From contig CAKSHC010000001.1 in the NCBI GenBank assembly GCA_934456365.1, forward strand, positions 302,021-366,020: a stretch of 64,000 nucleotides of DNA. The letters run 5' to 3'. The notes under the pieces were generated by a model, which had not been told where the DNA came from, made no database searches, and saw only the letters and a program-made list of their open reading frames with translations. The position numbers were made by a program, and so were the translations under genes. How positions within the stretch are numbered: the stretch's first letter is position 1; the number at the start of each line of letters is the position of its first letter. Source of the stretch: an uncultured Eubacteriales bacterium (lineage in GTDB: Bacteria > Bacillota > Clostridia > Oscillospirales > UMGS1783). This document shows, piece after piece, positions 7,618 to 16,361 of this stretch.

Positions 7618-8307
7618 TCAAAGATTTGTTTGGCCGGTCACGATCTTCGGGCCGGCGCTCGTGCCGATGCGGGTCGCCCCGTTGGCCACCATCAAGCGGA
7701 CCAGCTCCGGCGTGCGGACCCCGGTAGACGCCTTGACCTGCACGTTCGGGCCAACCGTCTTCTTCATCAGAGCCACATCCTCCGCCGTTGCGCCGCCGGT
7801 CGAGAAGCCGGTCGAGGTCTTCACGAAGTCCGCGCCCAGATCGCGGCAGATCTCGCAAACCTTCACCTTTTCCTCATCGGTCAGCAGGCAGGTTTCAATA
7901 ATCACCTTCACGGTGATATGACGGGCCGGAGTATGGGCCACATCCAAAACAGCCTTGATATCGTCGCGCACATAATCCCACTCGTGCTGCTTGGCCATGC
8001 CGATGTTGATGACCATATCCAGCTCGTCCGCGCCGTTTTCGATTGCCTCGTTGGCCTCAAAAGCCTTGCTGGCCGGGGTCGTGGCGCCGAGAGGGAACCC
8101 AATCACGCAGGCAAGCTTCACACCGGAGCCCGCCAGCTCCTTTTTGGCAAAAGCCACATGGCAGGGGTTGAAACAGCAGCCCGCAAAATGATACTTCCGC
8201 GCCTCGTCGCAAAACTTTTTGATGGTTTCGCGGGTGGTGTCGGGATGAAGCACCGTATGATCGATGTACTGCGCCAGTTCGGCGTTGGGCCAATTCTCAT
8301 TGCTCAT
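7618..8307 (-). CDS. deoC: deoxyribose-phosphate aldolase, signature enzyme of the microcompartment
   Basis: DeoC cleaves 2-deoxy-D-ribose-5-phosphate to acetaldehyde and glyceraldehyde-3-phosphate. The 229-residue barrel has the Schiff-base lysine K163 in DFVKTSTGFSTGGAT, the second active-site lysine K192 in VQVKASTGVRT (usually KASGG), and D97 in ELDMVINIG. Length is normal for the family. No clear encapsulation peptide is visible at either end. Its place between the BMC-P genes and the aldehyde dehydrogenase, with no other candidate first enzyme, makes it the source of the volatile aldehyde that the compartment would retain. From memory this fits the loci called sugar-phosphate-utilising (SPU). 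Confidence 0.95.
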   Translation of the reverse strand: MSNENWPNAELAQYIDHTVLHPDTTRETIKKFCDEARKYHFAGCCFNPCHVAFAKKELAGSGVKLACVIGFPLGATTPASKAFEANEAIENGADELDMVINIGMAKQHEWDYVRDDIKAVLDVAHTPARHITVKVIIETCLLTDEEKVKVCEICRDLGADFVKTSTGFSTGGATAEDVALMKKTVGPNVQVKASTGVRTPELVRLMVANGATRIGTSAGPKIVTGQTNL

Positions 8308-8329
8308 GTTGCGCTACCTCTTTATCTTT

Positions 8330-8626
8330 TTATTTTTGATAAATCGAATTTTCTTCGGTCACATAGCTGTCAATAATTCCGGCGATCACCGTTTCGATCG
8401 GGGCGGTCGAGCTCTTGGCGCGGGCGCACCAGCGAGCCGCCCAGCCTTCGTAGATCACAATCACCAGATCCCCGATCCCGGCACCCACGCAGTCAACGGC
8501 GATCATTTCCTCCCCGTTGTCCTTTCCGAAGGAATCCACCGGCTGCACGATCATCAGCTTTGTGCCGACCAGCTCTTCTTTTTTCTGCGTGGCAACCACG
8601 TTTCCGACCACTCGGCAAAAAGTCAT
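8330..8626 (-). CDS. BMC-P pentameric vertex protein (EutN/CcmL family)
   Basis: The 98-residue protein belongs to the EutN/CcmL family, whose pentamers cap the vertices of the shell. Visible family features are the CRVVGNVVAT start, LMIVQPVD, and the DCVGAGIGDLVIVIYEG segment. The start is the ATG at 8626, whose ATGA overlaps the stop codon of the preceding BMC-P gene, indicating translational coupling. It has a Cys/Trp-containing insertion (GWAARWCARAKSS) near the middle that the other two paralogues lack. Third of three vertex genes in the operon. Confidence 0.94.
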   Translation of the reverse strand: MTFCRVVGNVVATQKKEELVGTKLMIVQPVDSFGKDNGEEMIAVDCVGAGIGDLVIVIYEGWAARWCARAKSSTAPIETVIAGIIDSYVTEENSIYQK

Positions 8627-8904
8627 TCCTGATCCCTCTTCACGGAATAGTAGTAATCCAAAATCCCCGCAATACCGGCGTCGGCGCAAACCGTCGGGTT
8701 GGGCAGGGTCATCGCGCCTTCCTTGCTTTTGGCGAAGAAAACCGTCTCCCCCACTCCGGCGCCGACCGAATCCACACTAACCAGGGGCTTTCCCGTGTCT
8801 TTCCCGCTGCTGTCCAGCGGCTGCAAAACCAGCATTTTCACGCCCGTCAGCCCATCCACCTTCCGGGTGGAAACCACCGAGCCGATCACTCTTGCAAGCT
8901 GCAT
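8623..8904 (-). CDS. BMC-P pentameric vertex protein (EutN/CcmL family)
   Basis: The 93-residue EutN/CcmL protein shows QLARVIGSVVST at the N-terminus and DSVGAGVGETVFFAKS in the core, and ends in DYYYSVKRDQE. The ATG at 8904 (after TGAGGAAA) is preferred over an upstream in-frame ATG inside the previous gene. It lies 10 bases after the first BMC-P gene and overlaps the next by 4 bases. Three non-identical vertex proteins suggest heterogeneous vertices. Confidence 0.94.
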   Translation of the reverse strand: MQLARVIGSVVSTRKVDGLTGVKMLVLQPLDSSGKDTGKPLVSVDSVGAGVGETVFFAKSKEGAMTLPNPTVCADAGIAGILDYYYSVKRDQE

Positions 8905-8914
8905 GGCGATTTCC

Positions 8915-9253
8915 TCAGCCGCGCGCCGCAAGAGTTGCGGTCACGCCCTCGGAATCCCCGATCTGCTTATCGTAGACCAGCGTTCCTTCGATCTCGATAT
9001 AATCCACGATCGCATTGATGGTTGCATCCACCGGCTTGTTGGTCGTCACTTCCGTCTGCCGCGCGGAGGAACCGCCCACGACCAGAACGATCTCGCCCTG
9101 ACCGGCGCCTACCGCGTCGATCGCGACCGAGCATTTCCCGTCGTCTTTCATCGTGACCAGATTCACCGGCTGCACCACCAGCATCTTGAGCTGATTGAGC
9201 TTCTCTTCCTTCGCGGTGCATACAACCGTTCCCACGACTCTTGCCGCGTACAT
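8915..9253 (-). CDS. BMC-P pentameric vertex protein, first gene of the BMC operon
   Basis: The 112-residue EutN/CcmL protein begins MYAARVVGTVVCT and has LKMLVVQPVN and DAVGAGQGEIVLVVGGSSARQ in the conserved positions. It is the longest of the three vertex proteins because of a C-terminal tail (YDKQIGDSEGVTATLAARG). The start at 9253 sits behind AGGAGGG; an in-frame ATG 22 codons upstream lies within the promoter region and is rejected. As the first gene of the operon it follows the promoter at 9291-9319. Confidence 0.94.
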   Translation of the reverse strand: MYAARVVGTVVCTAKEEKLNQLKMLVVQPVNLVTMKDDGKCSVAIDAVGAGQGEIVLVVGGSSARQTEVTTNKPVDATINAIVDYIEIEGTLVYDKQIGDSEGVTATLAARG

Positions 9254-9290
9254 ACAATCCCTCCTGCCATACTCTCGCATACTACGTTTT

Positions 9291-9319
9291 ATGATACCGC
9301 ATCTTTGCTTTTTCGTCAA
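9291..9319 (-). promoter_or_regulatory. probable promoter of the BMC operon
   Basis: On the minus strand TTGACG (9319-9314) and TATCAT (9296-9291) are 17 bases apart, 38 bases before the first BMC-P start codon. No regulator gene is encoded next to the operon, and I see no obvious operator. Confidence 0.65.
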
Positions 9320-9360
9320 GCGATTTCAGCCCATTCCGCGGTCGTTTTCGATGGTTTTTT

Positions 9361-9404
9361 GAAAAACGGGGACGACATATCGTCTTTCATGGATATGTCG
9401 TCCC
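9361..9404 (-). terminator. intrinsic terminator after the polC operon
   Basis: The arms GGGACGACATATC / GATATGTCGTCCC (13 bp, 9404-9392 with 9381-9369) are followed on the minus strand by CGTTTTTC. It closes the housekeeping operon and isolates the BMC promoter from it. Confidence 0.93.
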
Positions 9405-9408
9405 TTGT

Positions 9409-12400
9409 TCAAAAGAGTTTCATCTGCGCGTCGTCCGTTGTGGCCAGCCCGGCCTTGGAGAGCATCGCAGCCACCGGCCGCGACACGCCGCTTCCGGCGA
9501 TCAGGTCGGAAGACGCCAGATACTGCTCGGCCTGACGGGCCGCAATGATCTTATCGGCGTCCTTTTCGGTAAAGCCCTCCAAAACCCGCATCGGCAGCAT
9601 GATATTTCCCTGCTCATCCGGCATAAAGCAGGCAAACTGCGCCGTAAACAGGCTGATCGGCGAAAAGGCAATGCCGCGGGAAAGCATCTCATATTCCACC
9701 CGCACAGCCTCGCCCCCGCCGGCCGCAACCTGCCGCTCCACCGAAAGCCGGTCCGCCATCTGCCCGCGTCCGGCCAGCTCCGGCGAAAAATGCACCGAGA
9801 AATAGGCCGCATAGAATTCCTGCGGATAATAAAGCTTGTACCACAAAAGCCGGTAGGTCACCGTTTCGGAATAGCCCTCGCAGCCGGAGATTCCATTGGG
9901 CAGCTCAAATTCATACTCCGGCATCAGCGCCTCTGCGCTCTCACGCAGAGAAAGGCATTCCTCGTCCCCCGCCTCAATATCCGAGGCCGGCACGCCGCTC
10001 ATGTATTCGCAAAGCCGCAGCATCCGCGCGCCCGGATCCTCGCAGATCTGCAAAACGGGGAAACGGCCGATGTATTCATTTCCATCAATATGTGTAAAGT
10101 ACTCTTCCTTCGTCCCCCCCAAAGGCACAGCACCTTCCGGCGCCGCGGGCGGAATCAGGATCATCCGAAGCGGATTGGCCCGCAGCTGCCGCACCGAACC
10201 CTCGATGGCGGCCGCATAGCGGTTTTCGGCGATTTCCCTCAAAACCGTGTGGTTCTCTTCCTCGTAGCGGATGATGGATCGCTTGGCGGCCTCGGCCGTG
10301 TAGCAGAAGGCCTCTCCGGCAAAGGGCGCATGCCCGAACCCGAGCAGCGCATCCAGCTTCTTCTGCAAAGTGGAGCGCATGCAGTCGGGAAGGGAGATCT
10401 CCAGCTCCCGGCAGGCCTCTCCTTCCGGCGCAACTTCGTCGGTCAGGCCCAGCGCAAAGGCCGTTTGGAAAGAAGAAAGCGGACGGCCGAACCGAATCTC
10501 CGGCATCATCCGATGCAGGGTGAGCGCCGTGTCAAACAAAGCCTTTTGCTCCGCCGCACGTTCCCGCTCCTGCGGGCACTGCTCCAATGCTCTTGCCAAC
10601 CGGCGGTCGTCCTCGGGATCCGGAGCAAATCCGACAGGCTCAGGAAGCGCGTCGGAAAGCGAGCAGGCTTCCGCCAAACGGGCCGGCGCCTCGATCACCA
10701 GTTCTTTCGCCTTTTCCTCCCCCAGCCAGCGAAAATCCAAAAGCATCTGATCGGTCGACCGATAATAAAGCGGGCCCTCGGTATCGTCCCAGCGCATGCT
10801 CTTGAAATGCGTCAGCACATTGCGCGCCGCCTCGCCGTCCTGATCTGCAAAATGCACGTCTCCCGTAGCTGCGGCCGGCTTGCCGAAGCGCTCGGCCAGT
10901 TCCAGAATCCGGCGCTGCACTCCTTGAAGAGTGAGCGAATCGTGGATGCGGCCGGTGTCCACCATGTGCATCCAGGCCTCCATCGGCTGCAGCTCAAAGA
11001 AATCGTAAAAAGAAGCCTTTTCCTCAATCTCCGCCTCCGAGTAGCTCTGGGTGAGCGCCTCGAAAAGCTCGCCCTGATAGCAGGCGCTGCCGATCAGCAA
11101 ATGCGCGCGCTTTTGCCGCAGCAGACTTTTGGGAACCGCCGGCTTGCGGAAATAATAATCCAGATACGAGCGGGAGGTCAGCTCATTGAGCGCCCGCAGC
11201 CCTTCCTCGTCCCGCGCCAGAACCGTCGCATGATAGCGCCGCAGCCGCGAGAGATTGGCCGGAACCTTCCGATTGAGCTCGTCCACCCGATCCACACCGA
11301 AACGGCGGTGGGCCGTTTCCAAAAGCTCCTGGAAAATCCGGGCCAGCATCTGCGCGTCGTCGCAGGCGCGGTGGTGATTGAAGGAGCCCAGGCCAAGATA
11401 AGTTGCGATGGTGTCGAGCTTGGCGTTTTTCGTGGCCGGATAAAGCGCGTTGCAAAGCGGGACGGTGTCAATATAGGGGTTGGTAAACTCCATCCCATTG
11501 TTTTTCGCCGCCGTGCGGATAAAGCCGCAGTCGAAGTGCGCGTTATGCGCCACCAGAACGCTGTCCCCGGCAAAGGCAAGGAAAGCAGCCAGCGCCTCCC
11601 GGATCTTCGGCGCGCCGACCAGCATGGCGTTTCTGATCCCGGTCAGCTCGGTGATTTTCTTGGGAATCGGCATTTCGGGGTTGACCAGCATGGAAAATTC
11701 CTCGCCGACCGCCCCGTTTTTGATCCGCACCGCGCCGATCTCGGTGATCCGGTCGTGCAGAGAGGAAAGCCCTGTCGTTTCAATGTCGAAAACCGTGTAA
11801 TCGCCCTTGATCGGCATCTCGGAGGAGCCGAAGAAATAGGGCGTTTCGTCGTCCGCAAGATAAACCTCTTCCCCGGCGAGAATCTTCACTCCCTTCTCCC
11901 GCCCGGCCCGGAAAGCGGCCGGCAGCGAATGCAGGGAGGCATGATCCGTGATCGCCAGCGCCGGATGCTTCCAGCGCGCAGCGGCCTCGACCAGCTTCTC
12001 GGCGGAAACGGTGGCATCCAAAGCGGAGGAAAAGGTGTGGGCGTGCAGTTCGATCCGCTTTTGGGGGCTTCGGTCGCAAACACCCTCTTCTTCCGCCCGG
12101 CAGATCGAAAAGCAGCGCATGGAAAGCCCGCCAGCGAAACTGTCCTGCGCCACCGAGCCGCGCAGAAACACCCGATCGCCCGCATGCAGACTCTCCAAAA
12201 GGGAATCCACCTTTCCCGTGCTGAAAATCTTGACCGGCAGCACGCCGGTAGAATCCTCGATCGAGAAGGAAAGCATGGCCCGTTCCTTCCCTTCCGCCTC
12301 GCCCTCGGCTTCCTCGTCCGGTTTGGCGAGATATACCCGCTTGCGCGGTGAGTCGGCCTGACCGCACACCACGGCGATCTTCATCCCGTCCTTCAAATCG

Positions 12401-13044
12401 GAAATCCGAATGGGCTCCTCGGCAAAATCCTTCCCGTAAAGCGCCTCGCCGTGGCGGAACACCCGCTCCGGCGCCCCCTCCGCCCCCGATGGGACGGCGG
12501 AAACAGGCGCCGAACGATCGATGCTCTTTTCCTTGCGCTCAAAATATTCCTGCGCGCTCTCCTGCTGCTCATCCCGATCCTTGAGCGCCACGGAAAGCTC
12601 AAGCCCCAGCTTGAAAAAGAAATATTCGCGCACCTTCCGCGCCGTCTGCTGCGCCTCCATAACGGCCAGCCCCGCCGGAAGCACCGGCAAAACCAGCTCC
12701 CCGTCGGCAAACGCCGCCTCGCCCGCCATGTAGCTGCGCAGAATCGGATCGTCCTCCCGCAGCTCCCGCACCGCGTCGGAAAGCGCCTGCGGATCGCGGC
12801 AGCCCTGGCAGCAGCACCGCAGCGTGACCTGCGCCAGAGAATAAGCCTCCCGAATGGCCTGCGCAACCTGCTCGCATTCCTCCCGGCTCAGATAGTCCTC
12901 GGTTTCCAAAGCCACCCGAATGCGCCGCTGCTCCCGCGCGACCAGCGTGCTCTTCACCAGCGAACCTGCGATCCGATCGTAAAGCGGGCCGGACGGCGGA
13001 TATTTCGGAAAATAATCCTTAAAAATTTTATACGATCCGCTCAT
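9409..13044 (-). CDS. polC: PolC-like protein lacking the polymerase active site
   Basis: The 1211-residue product aligns by eye with PolC in domain order. It has an N-terminal domain, an OB-fold (about 225-325), and a PHP domain opening at RIELHAHTF (about 331). An inserted DEDDh exonuclease is intact (DIETTG near 415, HNAHFD near 497, HHRACDD near 560). The rest of PHP follows, then a fingers-like C-terminal region and an OB/HhH tail. However, I cannot find the palm signatures: no GSVGSS loop, no zinc cysteine set and no PDIDLNFSG aspartate motif. About 220 residues are missing relative to normal PolC (about 1430), mostly in the palm. The frame is open throughout. It probably cannot polymerise DNA but may keep 3'-5' exonuclease activity; a catalytic PolC should be elsewhere. 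The start at 13044 overlaps the ispG stop by 4 bases; the upstream extension is rejected. Confidence 0.85.
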   Translation of the reverse strand: MSGSYKIFKDYFPKYPPSGPLYDRIAGSLVKSTLVAREQRRIRVALETEDYLSREECEQVAQAIREAYSLAQVTLRCCCQGCRDPQALSDAVRELREDDPILRSYMAGEAAFADGELVLPVLPAGLAVMEAQQTARKVREYFFFKLGLELSVALKDRDEQQESAQEYFERKEKSIDRSAPVSAVPSGAEGAPERVFRHGEALYGKDFAEEPIRISDLKDGMKIAVVCGQADSPRKRVYLAKPDEEAEGEAEGKERAMLSFSIEDSTGVLPVKIFSTGKVDSLLESLHAGDRVFLRGSVAQDSFAGGLSMRCFSICRAEEEGVCDRSPQKRIELHAHTFSSALDATVSAEKLVEAAARWKHPALAITDHASLHSLPAAFRAGREKGVKILAGEEVYLADDETPYFFGSSEMPIKGDYTVFDIETTGLSSLHDRITEIGAVRIKNGAVGEEFSMLVNPEMPIPKKITELTGIRNAMLVGAPKIREALAAFLAFAGDSVLVAHNAHFDCGFIRTAAKNNGMEFTNPYIDTVPLCNALYPATKNAKLDTIATYLGLGSFNHHRACDDAQMLARIFQELLETAHRRFGVDRVDELNRKVPANLSRLRRYHATVLARDEEGLRALNELTSRSYLDYYFRKPAVPKSLLRQKRAHLLIGSACYQGELFEALTQSYSEAEIEEKASFYDFFELQPMEAWMHMVDTGRIHDSLTLQGVQRRILELAERFGKPAAATGDVHFADQDGEAARNVLTHFKSMRWDDTEGPLYYRSTDQMLLDFRWLGEEKAKELVIEAPARLAEACSLSDALPEPVGFAPDPEDDRRLARALEQCPQERERAAEQKALFDTALTLHRMMPEIRFGRPLSSFQTAFALGLTDEVAPEGEACRELEISLPDCMRSTLQKKLDALLGFGHAPFAGEAFCYTAEAAKRSIIRYEEENHTVLREIAENRYAAAIEGSVRQLRANPLRMILIPPAAPEGAVPLGGTKEEYFTHIDGNEYIGRFPVLQICEDPGARMLRLCEYMSGVPASDIEAGDEECLSLRESAEALMPEYEFELPNGISGCEGYSETVTYRLLWYKLYYPQEFYAAYFSVHFSPELAGRGQMADRLSVERQVAAGGGEAVRVEYEMLSRGIAFSPISLFTAQFACFMPDEQGNIMLPMRVLEGFTEKDADKIIAARQAEQYLASSDLIAGSGVSRPVAAMLSKAGLATTDDAQMKLF

Positions 13045-14087
13045 ATCTTCTCCTGTACTTTCTTGATTTCCTCGCGCAGCGCATTCAAAGCCTCTTCCGG
13101 AGAAACCTTGCGCACGATCTCTCCCTTTCGGAAGAGCAGATATTCCCCGTCGCCCCCGGCCAGTCCGACATCGGCCTCCCGCGCCTCTCCCGGGCCGTTG
13201 ACCGCGCAGCCCATCACGGCAACCGTGATCGGCTCGCGCACCGACTCCAAAAGCCGCTCCACCTTCTCGCAGAGCGAAAACAGATCCACCCGCGTTCTCC
13301 CGCAGGTCGGGCAGGAAACCAGCCGCGCCCCCTCCGGGCAAAGATCCAGCGCCCGCAAAAGCTTTCGCGCCGCATAAACTTCCTCCACCGGATCGGCCGT
13401 GAGCGAAACCCGGATCGTGTCCCCGATCCCGTCCACAAGCAAAGCCCCGATCCCCGCGCTCGATTTGATGATCCCGCTCGACGGGGTCCCCGCCTCGGTC
13501 ACCCCGATGTGCAGAGGATACGGGCAGCGCTCGTGCAGCAGCCGGTTGGCCTGCACCGTCAGCGCCACCGAAGAGGATTTGATCGAAACCACAAGATCGT
13601 CAAAATCGCAGGCCTCCAGCATCCGAACGCCCCGCAGAGCGCTCTCGCAGAGCGCCTCGGCGCAAAGCCCCTTCTCGGCCAGCAGGTCCTTTTCCAAAGA
13701 CCCGCCGTTCACCCCGACCCGAATCGGAATTCCCGCCGCCCGGCAGGCTTTCGCCACCTCGCGCACCCGGTCCGGCCCGCCGATGTTGCCCGGATTGATC
13801 CGGATCTTGGCTGCCCCGGCCGCCGCCGCCTCCAAAGCCAGTCGATAATCAAAGTGAATATCCGCCACCACCGGCAGCGGCGATTGTTCGCAAATTTTCG
13901 CAAAAGGCGCCACCGCCTCAAAATCCGGCAGCGCCATGCGCACAAGATCGCACCCGGCCTCTGCTAATTCCCGAATCTGCTTCAAGCAGGCGGAAGCGTC
14001 GTGCGAATCGGTACAGAGCATGCTCTGCACCGGAATCTTTTCTCCTCCGATGAGCACGGAGCCCACCGAAACGGTTTTCCGGCTCAT
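13041..14087 (-). CDS. ispG: 4-hydroxy-3-methylbut-2-en-1-yl diphosphate synthase
   Basis: IspG (GcpE) carries out the penultimate step of the MEP isoprenoid pathway with a [4Fe-4S] cluster. The 348-residue product has the N-terminal TIM barrel (VRMALPDFEAV, ADIHFDYRLA, KIRINPGNIG) and the cluster domain with SCPTCGRTRVDL and GCAVNGPGEA. It is the compact form without the insert found in plants and chlamydiae. It overlaps rseP upstream (14084-14087) and the polC-like gene downstream by 4 bases each, so translation is coupled along the operon. Confidence 0.97.
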   Translation of the reverse strand: MSRKTVSVGSVLIGGEKIPVQSMLCTDSHDASACLKQIRELAEAGCDLVRMALPDFEAVAPFAKICEQSPLPVVADIHFDYRLALEAAAAGAAKIRINPGNIGGPDRVREVAKACRAAGIPIRVGVNGGSLEKDLLAEKGLCAEALCESALRGVRMLEACDFDDLVVSIKSSSVALTVQANRLLHERCPYPLHIGVTEAGTPSSGIIKSSAGIGALLVDGIGDTIRVSLTADPVEEVYAARKLLRALDLCPEGARLVSCPTCGRTRVDLFSLCEKVERLLESVREPITVAVMGCAVNGPGEAREADVGLAGGDGEYLLFRKGEIVRKVSPEEALNALREEIKKVQEKI

Positions 14088-15190
14088 CCGGCAAACACCC
14101 CTATAATATCCTTAATGAAAATCACGACCGTCAAAATCATCAAAAGCGCAAACCCGATCAGATGCACCACTCCCTCCTTCTCCGGCGGCACGGGCTTCCC
14201 GCGCACTGCCTCGATCAGAAGGAAGAAGATCCGCCCGCCGTCCAAAGCCGGAAGCGGAAGAAGGTTGACAACCCCCAGATTGATCGCAATCAGAGCCGCG
14301 ATCCAAAGCACCTGATCCAGCCCGTACTGCACCGTTTGCCCGATCACCGCCGTGATCCCGACCGGCCCGCTCAGATCTGCGATCCCCGCGCGCCCGGTCA
14401 CCAGGTAAATCAGCGATTTCCAAACCAGGCGCACAATGGAAAGGCTGCGCGTCGCCGTTTCGGAAAACACCAGCCCCACATTGTTTTCGCTCACCCCCGC
14501 CTGAATTCCCAGACGATTGTGAGTCACTCCGTCCTCATCCGTCACCTTCACAAGCGGAATATCCTTCAGCTCCACGCGCGCGCCGTCGCGCTCCACCACA
14601 GCGTTGTAGGTTTCCTTTGAAATGTTCTGAATAGCAAAGTTCAGATCGATCGAGTTGAAGGTCCGATACCCGTCCAGGGAAAGGATCTTATCCCCCTCCT
14701 GAAAGGCAGTCTGCTCGGTCAGATAGATCTTGTCAATGGTCGTGGTCTGAATCGCCGGCTGCATGCACTGGAACAAAAACAGGAAAACCACCCCGGCCAG
14801 AATGTTCATCAAAGCGCCCGCGACCAAAACGGAAAACCGCGCCCATTTCCCTTTCTTGTTGAAGGCGCGCTCGTCATCGCAGTCTTCGTCCTCGCCCAGC
14901 ATCTGGCAGGAACCACCGATCGGGAAAAGCCGCAGCGTGAAGCTTGTTTCCTTTCCCTGCCGCGACCAGAGCTTCGGCCCCATGCCCAGCGAAAAATCGA
15001 TCACATGAATGCCCGCCCGGCGCGCTGCCAAAAAATGCCCCAGCTCGTGGATGAAGATCAAAAAACCAAACATCACAACCGCGATCAGGATCGATAAAAC
15101 GGTTGTGTTGAAGCAGGCCCAAACGATGCAGCCCGCCAAAACCGCCAAAATCAGAACGCCCAGCAAAAGATTCTTCTTCCTGCCGTCCAT
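14084..15190 (-). CDS. rseP: RseP-type site-2 metalloprotease
   Basis: The 368-residue integral membrane zinc protease has HELGH at 48-52 in the first conserved helix. A PDZ-like domain lies in the middle, and LLPLPALDGGR near 320 supplies the third zinc ligand in the last conserved membrane region. Members cleave transmembrane anti-sigma factors or signal peptides within the membrane. An extra hydrophobic segment (about 8-27) precedes the usual first helix. It lies between dxr and ispG, the standard position in Firmicutes. The start ATG at 15190 follows GAGGGGG. Confidence 0.94.
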   Translation of the reverse strand: MDGRKKNLLLGVLILAVLAGCIVWACFNTTVLSILIAVVMFGFLIFIHELGHFLAARRAGIHVIDFSLGMGPKLWSRQGKETSFTLRLFPIGGSCQMLGEDEDCDDERAFNKKGKWARFSVLVAGALMNILAGVVFLFLFQCMQPAIQTTTIDKIYLTEQTAFQEGDKILSLDGYRTFNSIDLNFAIQNISKETYNAVVERDGARVELKDIPLVKVTDEDGVTHNRLGIQAGVSENNVGLVFSETATRSLSIVRLVWKSLIYLVTGRAGIADLSGPVGITAVIGQTVQYGLDQVLWIAALIAINLGVVNLLPLPALDGGRIFFLLIEAVRGKPVPPEKEGVVHLIGFALLMILTVVIFIKDIIGVFAG

Positions 15191-15194
15191 TTCG

Positions 15195-16361
15195 TTACCC
15201 CCTCATTTCCCGCTCAACTGCCTCGCGGGCCAAGATGTCCGCTTCGTAAATCTGATCCAACACCGGGTTTTCCACCCATTTGACCGCCCCGCAGGCCTTT
15301 TCCACCAGCGGAACGATCCGATGAAACGGGATCTCCCCCGCCAAAAAGGCCGCCACGGCATGCTCGTTGGCGCCGTTGAGGATCGTCGGAAGCGTTCCGC
15401 CCTTGCAAATGGCCTCGCGCGCCAGAGCTGTGGCCGGGAAGGTCTTTTCATCTGCCGGGGCAAAGGTCAAAGCCGGAATGGAACAGAAATCCAGCTCCTC
15501 CACACAGGCCGCCCCGCCGTCCGGCCAGGTCAGCGCCACCTGGATCGGCAGGCGCATATCCGGAGCCGCCATCTGCGCGATCACACTGTTGTCCTCAAAG
15601 CGCACCATCGAATGTACCACACTCTGGCGATGCACCAAAATACGCACCTGCTCCGGCGCAACCCCGAAAAGATGCACGGCTTCGATCAGCTCGAAGCCCT
15701 TGTTCATCATCGTCGCGCTGTCCACCGTGATCTTCGGGCCCATCTTCCAGTTCGGATGGCAAAGCGCCTGCTCTCGGGTCACCGTTTTGAGCTGTTCGGC
15801 GCTGTACCCCCAGAAAGGCCCGCCGGAAGCCGTGAGCAAAAGCTCCTTCACCCGGCGCTTCTCCCCCTGAAGGCACTGGAAAATGGCGCTGTGCTCGCTG
15901 TCCACCGGCAGGATCGGAACCCCTTTCTCCGCCGCCCGCGCCATCACAAGCGTCCCCGCCGTCACCAGCGTTTCCTTGTTGGCCAGGGCCACGGGATGAC
16001 CGGCATAAAGCGCCGCCATCGTGGGCGCCAAACCGGCGATCCCCACGATCGCATTGACCACAATCCCCGCATACGGCTGCCCGGCGATCATATTCACTGC
16101 GCCTTCGCCGCCCCAGATGGTCGTCGGAACATCGCGCAGCCGGGTGCGCAGATCCTGCGCTGCGGCTTCGTCTTCCATGCCCACAAACCCCGGGCGCACC
16201 CGGCGCACCAGCTCTTCCATCCCCGCGGCGTCCCGCCGTCCCGCCAAGGCGGTCACATGTAGGCCCACCGCCTCGCAAACGTCGATCGCCGCGCGGCCGA
16301 CCGAACCGGTCGCGCCTAAAATGGTCACGGGCATTCCAGCTTCCATTCGAATGTTATCCAT
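15195..16361 (-). CDS. dxr: 1-deoxy-D-xylulose-5-phosphate reductoisomerase
   Basis: Dxr converts DXP to MEP with NADPH, the first committed step of the MEP pathway. The 388-residue product has the Rossmann motif GATGSVGRAA (about 15-24), ANKETLV, and the metal/substrate site PVDSEHSAIF. TASGGPF and the GAN motif (LNGANEHAV) are also present. Together with ispG here and ispH at 19360-21330, three MEP pathway enzymes lie within 7 kb. The start region overlaps the end of cdsA by 8 bases. Confidence 0.97.
   Translation of the reverse strand: MDNIRMEAGMPVTILGATGSVGRAAIDVCEAVGLHVTALAGRRDAAGMEELVRRVRPGFVGMEDEAAAQDLRTRLRDVPTTIWGGEGAVNMIAGQPYAGIVVNAIVGIAGLAPTMAALYAGHPVALANKETLVTAGTLVMARAAEKGVPILPVDSEHSAIFQCLQGEKRRVKELLLTASGGPFWGYSAEQLKTVTREQALCHPNWKMGPKITVDSATMMNKGFELIEAVHLFGVAPEQVRILVHRQSVVHSMVRFEDNSVIAQMAAPDMRLPIQVALTWPDGGAACVEELDFCSIPALTFAPADEKTFPATALAREAICKGGTLPTILNGANEHAVAAFLAGEIPFHRIVPLVEKACGAVKWVENPVLDQIYEADILAREAVEREMRG

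Noticed and set aside
6235..8376. A 713-codon plus-strand open frame
   Set aside because: Antisense to the aldehyde dehydrogenase and deoC; no recognisable motif, and the minus-strand genes are certain.
9790..12351. An 853-codon plus-strand open frame
   Set aside because: Antisense to the PolC-like gene; Arg/His-rich low-information sequence and no start signal.
13045..13341. A 99-residue N-terminal extension of the PolC-like protein
   Set aside because: It lies within ispG in another frame, is Gly/Arg-rich, and the homologous N-terminus begins at the ATG at 13044 that overlaps the ispG stop.
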